A DNA stretch of 64,000 bases from Loxodes magnus (Eukaryota; Ciliophora; Karyorelictea; Loxodida; Loxodidae): positions 62,001-126,000 of the forward strand of contig CAMPDV010000920.1 in NCBI GenBank assembly GCA_946699065.1. Reading direction: 5' to 3'. The notes under the pieces were generated by a model, which was not told the origin of the DNA, ran no database searches, and worked only from the letters and a program-made list of their open reading frames with translations. Both the position numbers and the translations under genes were made by a program. This document shows positions 61,401-64,000 of the stretch, piece by piece; within the stretch, counting starts at the first letter, position 1; every line of letters starts with the position of its first letter.

Positions 61401-64000
61401 TTTACCTTTGTATCTTGCAAAAACTGAAGAAATGTAAAAAAGATAAATGCCATAATATAAATTTTTAATTTAACTATATTTAATTATTATTCTTAGCAAT
61501 CTTTAAAATATAAACTTTATAAATAATAGATAGAAACACTAAAATAATCTATAACTACTAAATACATTTAATTATAAGGAAATGTCTATAACTAAAATAA
61601 TAAAGTATTATAATTAAATAAAGGAAATTAATAATAAAATTAAAGTTAAAAATAATAGCATTAGTAAGCTTATATATAAAAATTAACTAAGGCTAAATAA
61701 CTAATACTAAGAAGCTTAGTATTTAAAAATTAAGTAATAAATTAAATATTCCTTTCTTAAGTTAATCTTAATCATAGATATCTTATATTACTATAATTAC
61801 TATTTATTTTAAAAGTATATTATTTATTTTTACTTATTAAACCACAGTTTCATTGAAATAATTGAATGAACTACATTAGCTGAAAACTATCTTAAAATAT
61901 TAGAAAGATACTAAAGATTTTAAAATAAAATATATGAAATACTATGCATGTGCAAGCTAGAATAATTTAATATAAGATTATAGATATAATCACTAATATA
62001 ACAAACTATTATAAATTCTTTTACCTCAAGTATTTAAATAGAGTCTTAATTTTGGATATAAGATTGATTAATAGAATCTACAGTTAAGCCTTAATTATTT
62101 ATGTGGTTAGCCCATAAGAAAGAACTTAAATAAAAATAAGAAATACTTATAAATTTAGAATAACAAACACAAAAATAAAACTTAGAATATTAAAACTAGA
62201 ATGGTAATTATTATTTCTATAGAACTAAGATCTTCCTTTAATTTTAAGATTCTTTTTTATTTAAATATATAGTAATTCAACTAAATAACTTTAATTATCT
62301 CTTAACTTTAATATTACCCTATTAATTTGTTTTAGATGTAATCTAGCTTAATAACTTTTTTAATTCTAGTTAATTTTAAAATTTGAAAATCAAATAAAAT
62401 GGATAATATTCAAATTACAACATAGAAACTCTAATCTATATCAAAAAATAAAAATTAGCAACCAATTAGAAAATAAAGAAGAGATGAAAGATTGATCTTT
62501 CTATTTAAAATAACTAAATTGATAGAAGATTCTTATTCTATAACCTATCTGATAATTTTACTCTGAAAAAATACTAGTAAAGTTTAATCTAAGTTAAAGA
62601 GCAAAAGCTAAAATAGAATTAGGAAATCTAGAGATGTCTTCAGTGTATCAGTTTCTAATTAATCAAAGATTAAGCTAGCTTTGATCTCCAAGAAAAAAAG
62701 CATCTCCTTAAAAGTATATTATTTATAGTATTAAAGATTAGGAAAGCAAATAGATTGGAACTATCTTTCGATCAAAAAATACTTAAAGGCAAAAGGTGAT
62801 AAGGCCTGAAAATTTTAATAGGAGTAGAATTAAGTTAATGACTTTAAGATGAGTTAATCTTAGCAAACATTGAAAGAGTCAAAGGTTTTGTCAAACTTTG
62901 AGACATTTTAGAAGAGTCTGGATTTTCCATAGCAATTAAAATTCTGAAAACCACTAAAACTTCCTGTTGATACTAAATTAAACTGAATCTCATTAAGTTC
63001 ATAAAAAGTAGAGTTTATGCATATCTTATAGCAAATAAAGAATACTGTAAGTATTATTTATTTAGATGCTTCTTGAACTTGCCTAGCTTTTTGATCTTAA
63101 AAGTTAAAGAGGCTTAGTTTTATAAAAGCTGAAAAAATAGCAGTTATAAAATCTAAAAAGCAATTAAGAGCTGAAAACGGATTCTAAGAGATAATTTATA
63201 GCTTAGAAGCAAAATTTAAATAAATTTAAAGAGAGATTAGAAAAGCAATTTTTTTTTAAACAAGCTAGACTTCAAGTGTTCTTAATTCCTCACAAGTAGT
63301 TTTGGAATTTTTAAGATAATTTATAAAGTACAAATCTAATTAATAAAGTAGAGAAAGCCTAGTAAAGATAGAGATATTAAAGCTTGACAGGAAAAATTGT
63401 AAGCGCAAGTGAAACTTGTAAGTTTCTTTGTAAATTCTAGAGAATTAAGAAAAGCAGATTCTTGAGTCTGAGTGCTAGGGATAGAATTGATAGGTTGTAA
63501 TTACTTTAGAACATTTGCCGAATGTAGATTATCCCTTTATAAATAAGAAGAAGAAAGCTCTGTTGTTTCTTTAATAAGCTTTAGAAAAATCAGGATTATG
63601 TATTTAGTATAAAAAATAAAATTTCCCTTGTAAAAATATGGAATAGTCAGTAGCTTTAAAAAAGCACCCGAAGATTAAATTAAACTAAATTGGAGCTTTT
63701 AACATTCAAACTCAAACGTGCGCTAATTTTATGCAAGTTAATTCTAAGAAATTTTGATTGACATTCCTTAGAAATAAAAGTACAAAAAAAGAAAGTAATT
63801 GATTACTCTAAATAATTTAGTAGGGCTTGAGAGCTTATATATTAAAAGATATCCGAAGTTTTACTCAAAAATGACATAAATAACAAAAAATTTCACTAAG
63901 AAGAAAGTGTATGGTTTCTAGCATATCCTGCTAGAAAATCTAAGCAAGTGCTCAGTTTACTATAAGAATATTATAGCATTATAAATGATGACAATTAGGA
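58401..64000. other. Unresolved region with patches of coding-like composition
   Basis: GC-richer patches (58400-58900, 60020-60300, 60640-61350, 62560-63960) alternate with AT-rich stretches. Their texture resembles the unidentified plus-strand region at 34.8-38.9 kb, with many TAA/TAG triplets. I could not find a domain or a chain of frames I trust on either strand. The region continues off the right edge. Confidence 0.3.

Noticed and set aside
1-64000. tRNA, rRNA or long terminal repeats
   Set aside because: I saw no tRNA-like cloverleaf, no rRNA segment and no pair of direct terminal repeats around a retroelement; the RT-bearing elements are all of the non-LTR type.

Overview
The window is nuclear DNA of a ciliate. 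It is extremely AT-rich, and long coding frames appear only if TAA and TAG are read as glutamine. In several frames TGA also sits exactly where tryptophan is expected. Introns are tiny (17-38 nt, GT...AG). Non-LTR retrotransposon (LINE) remnants are common and genes are sparse, separated by kilobases of featureless AT-rich sequence. Small introns plus UAR=Gln, and possibly UGA=Trp, recall karyorelict or heterotrich ciliates more than Tetrahymena, but the species cannot be fixed from this sequence. The TE-rich content would also fit a germline (micronuclear) assembly.

Layout. 1-5880 and 41702-48327 are two direct copies of one segmental duplication, offset by 41.7 kb. Each holds a head-to-head gene pair: on the minus strand a secreted/surface-type beta-helix repeat protein, and on the plus strand a RING finger / coiled coil / ubiquitin-like protein. 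The plus-strand gene ends in the most striking object of the window: a chain of 32 (copy 1) or 27 (copy 2) micro-introns separated by exons of exactly 3 nt. Within the chain a 29-nt intron has been amplified in tandem almost without change, while the 3-nt exons between the copies differ.

Between the two copies lie LINE A (plus, about 5.9-8.5 kb) and LINE B (minus, about 8.6-12.3 kb, with recognisable endonuclease and reverse transcriptase), further LINE pieces (12.6, 17.2-18.1, 22.9 and 32.3-33.6 kb), two zinc-knuckle ORFs (23.4 kb plus; 30.9-31.5 kb minus), and a 2.17-kb terminal-inverted-repeat element (23898-26068) carrying a seven-repeat WD40 frame. There are also several unidentified coding-like stretches (15.9, 20.1-20.9, 21.9 and 34.8-38.9 kb). 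Right of the second copy come a 5'-truncated LINE end (52.8-53.2 kb), a NACHT/STAND-type P-loop ATPase on the minus strand (56952 to about 54.08 kb, with a lysine-rich extension), and unresolved sequence to the end.

Functionally, the window combines part lists typical of recognition and signalling systems (NACHT ATPase, WD40 repeats, beta-helix surface protein, RING plus ubiquitin-like protein). No pathway can be claimed. The RING gene's frame-neutral micro-exon chain is the best candidate for an undescribed system: skipping any 3-nt exon keeps the reading frame, so the array could diversify the protein's C-terminus by splicing as well as by array turnover.
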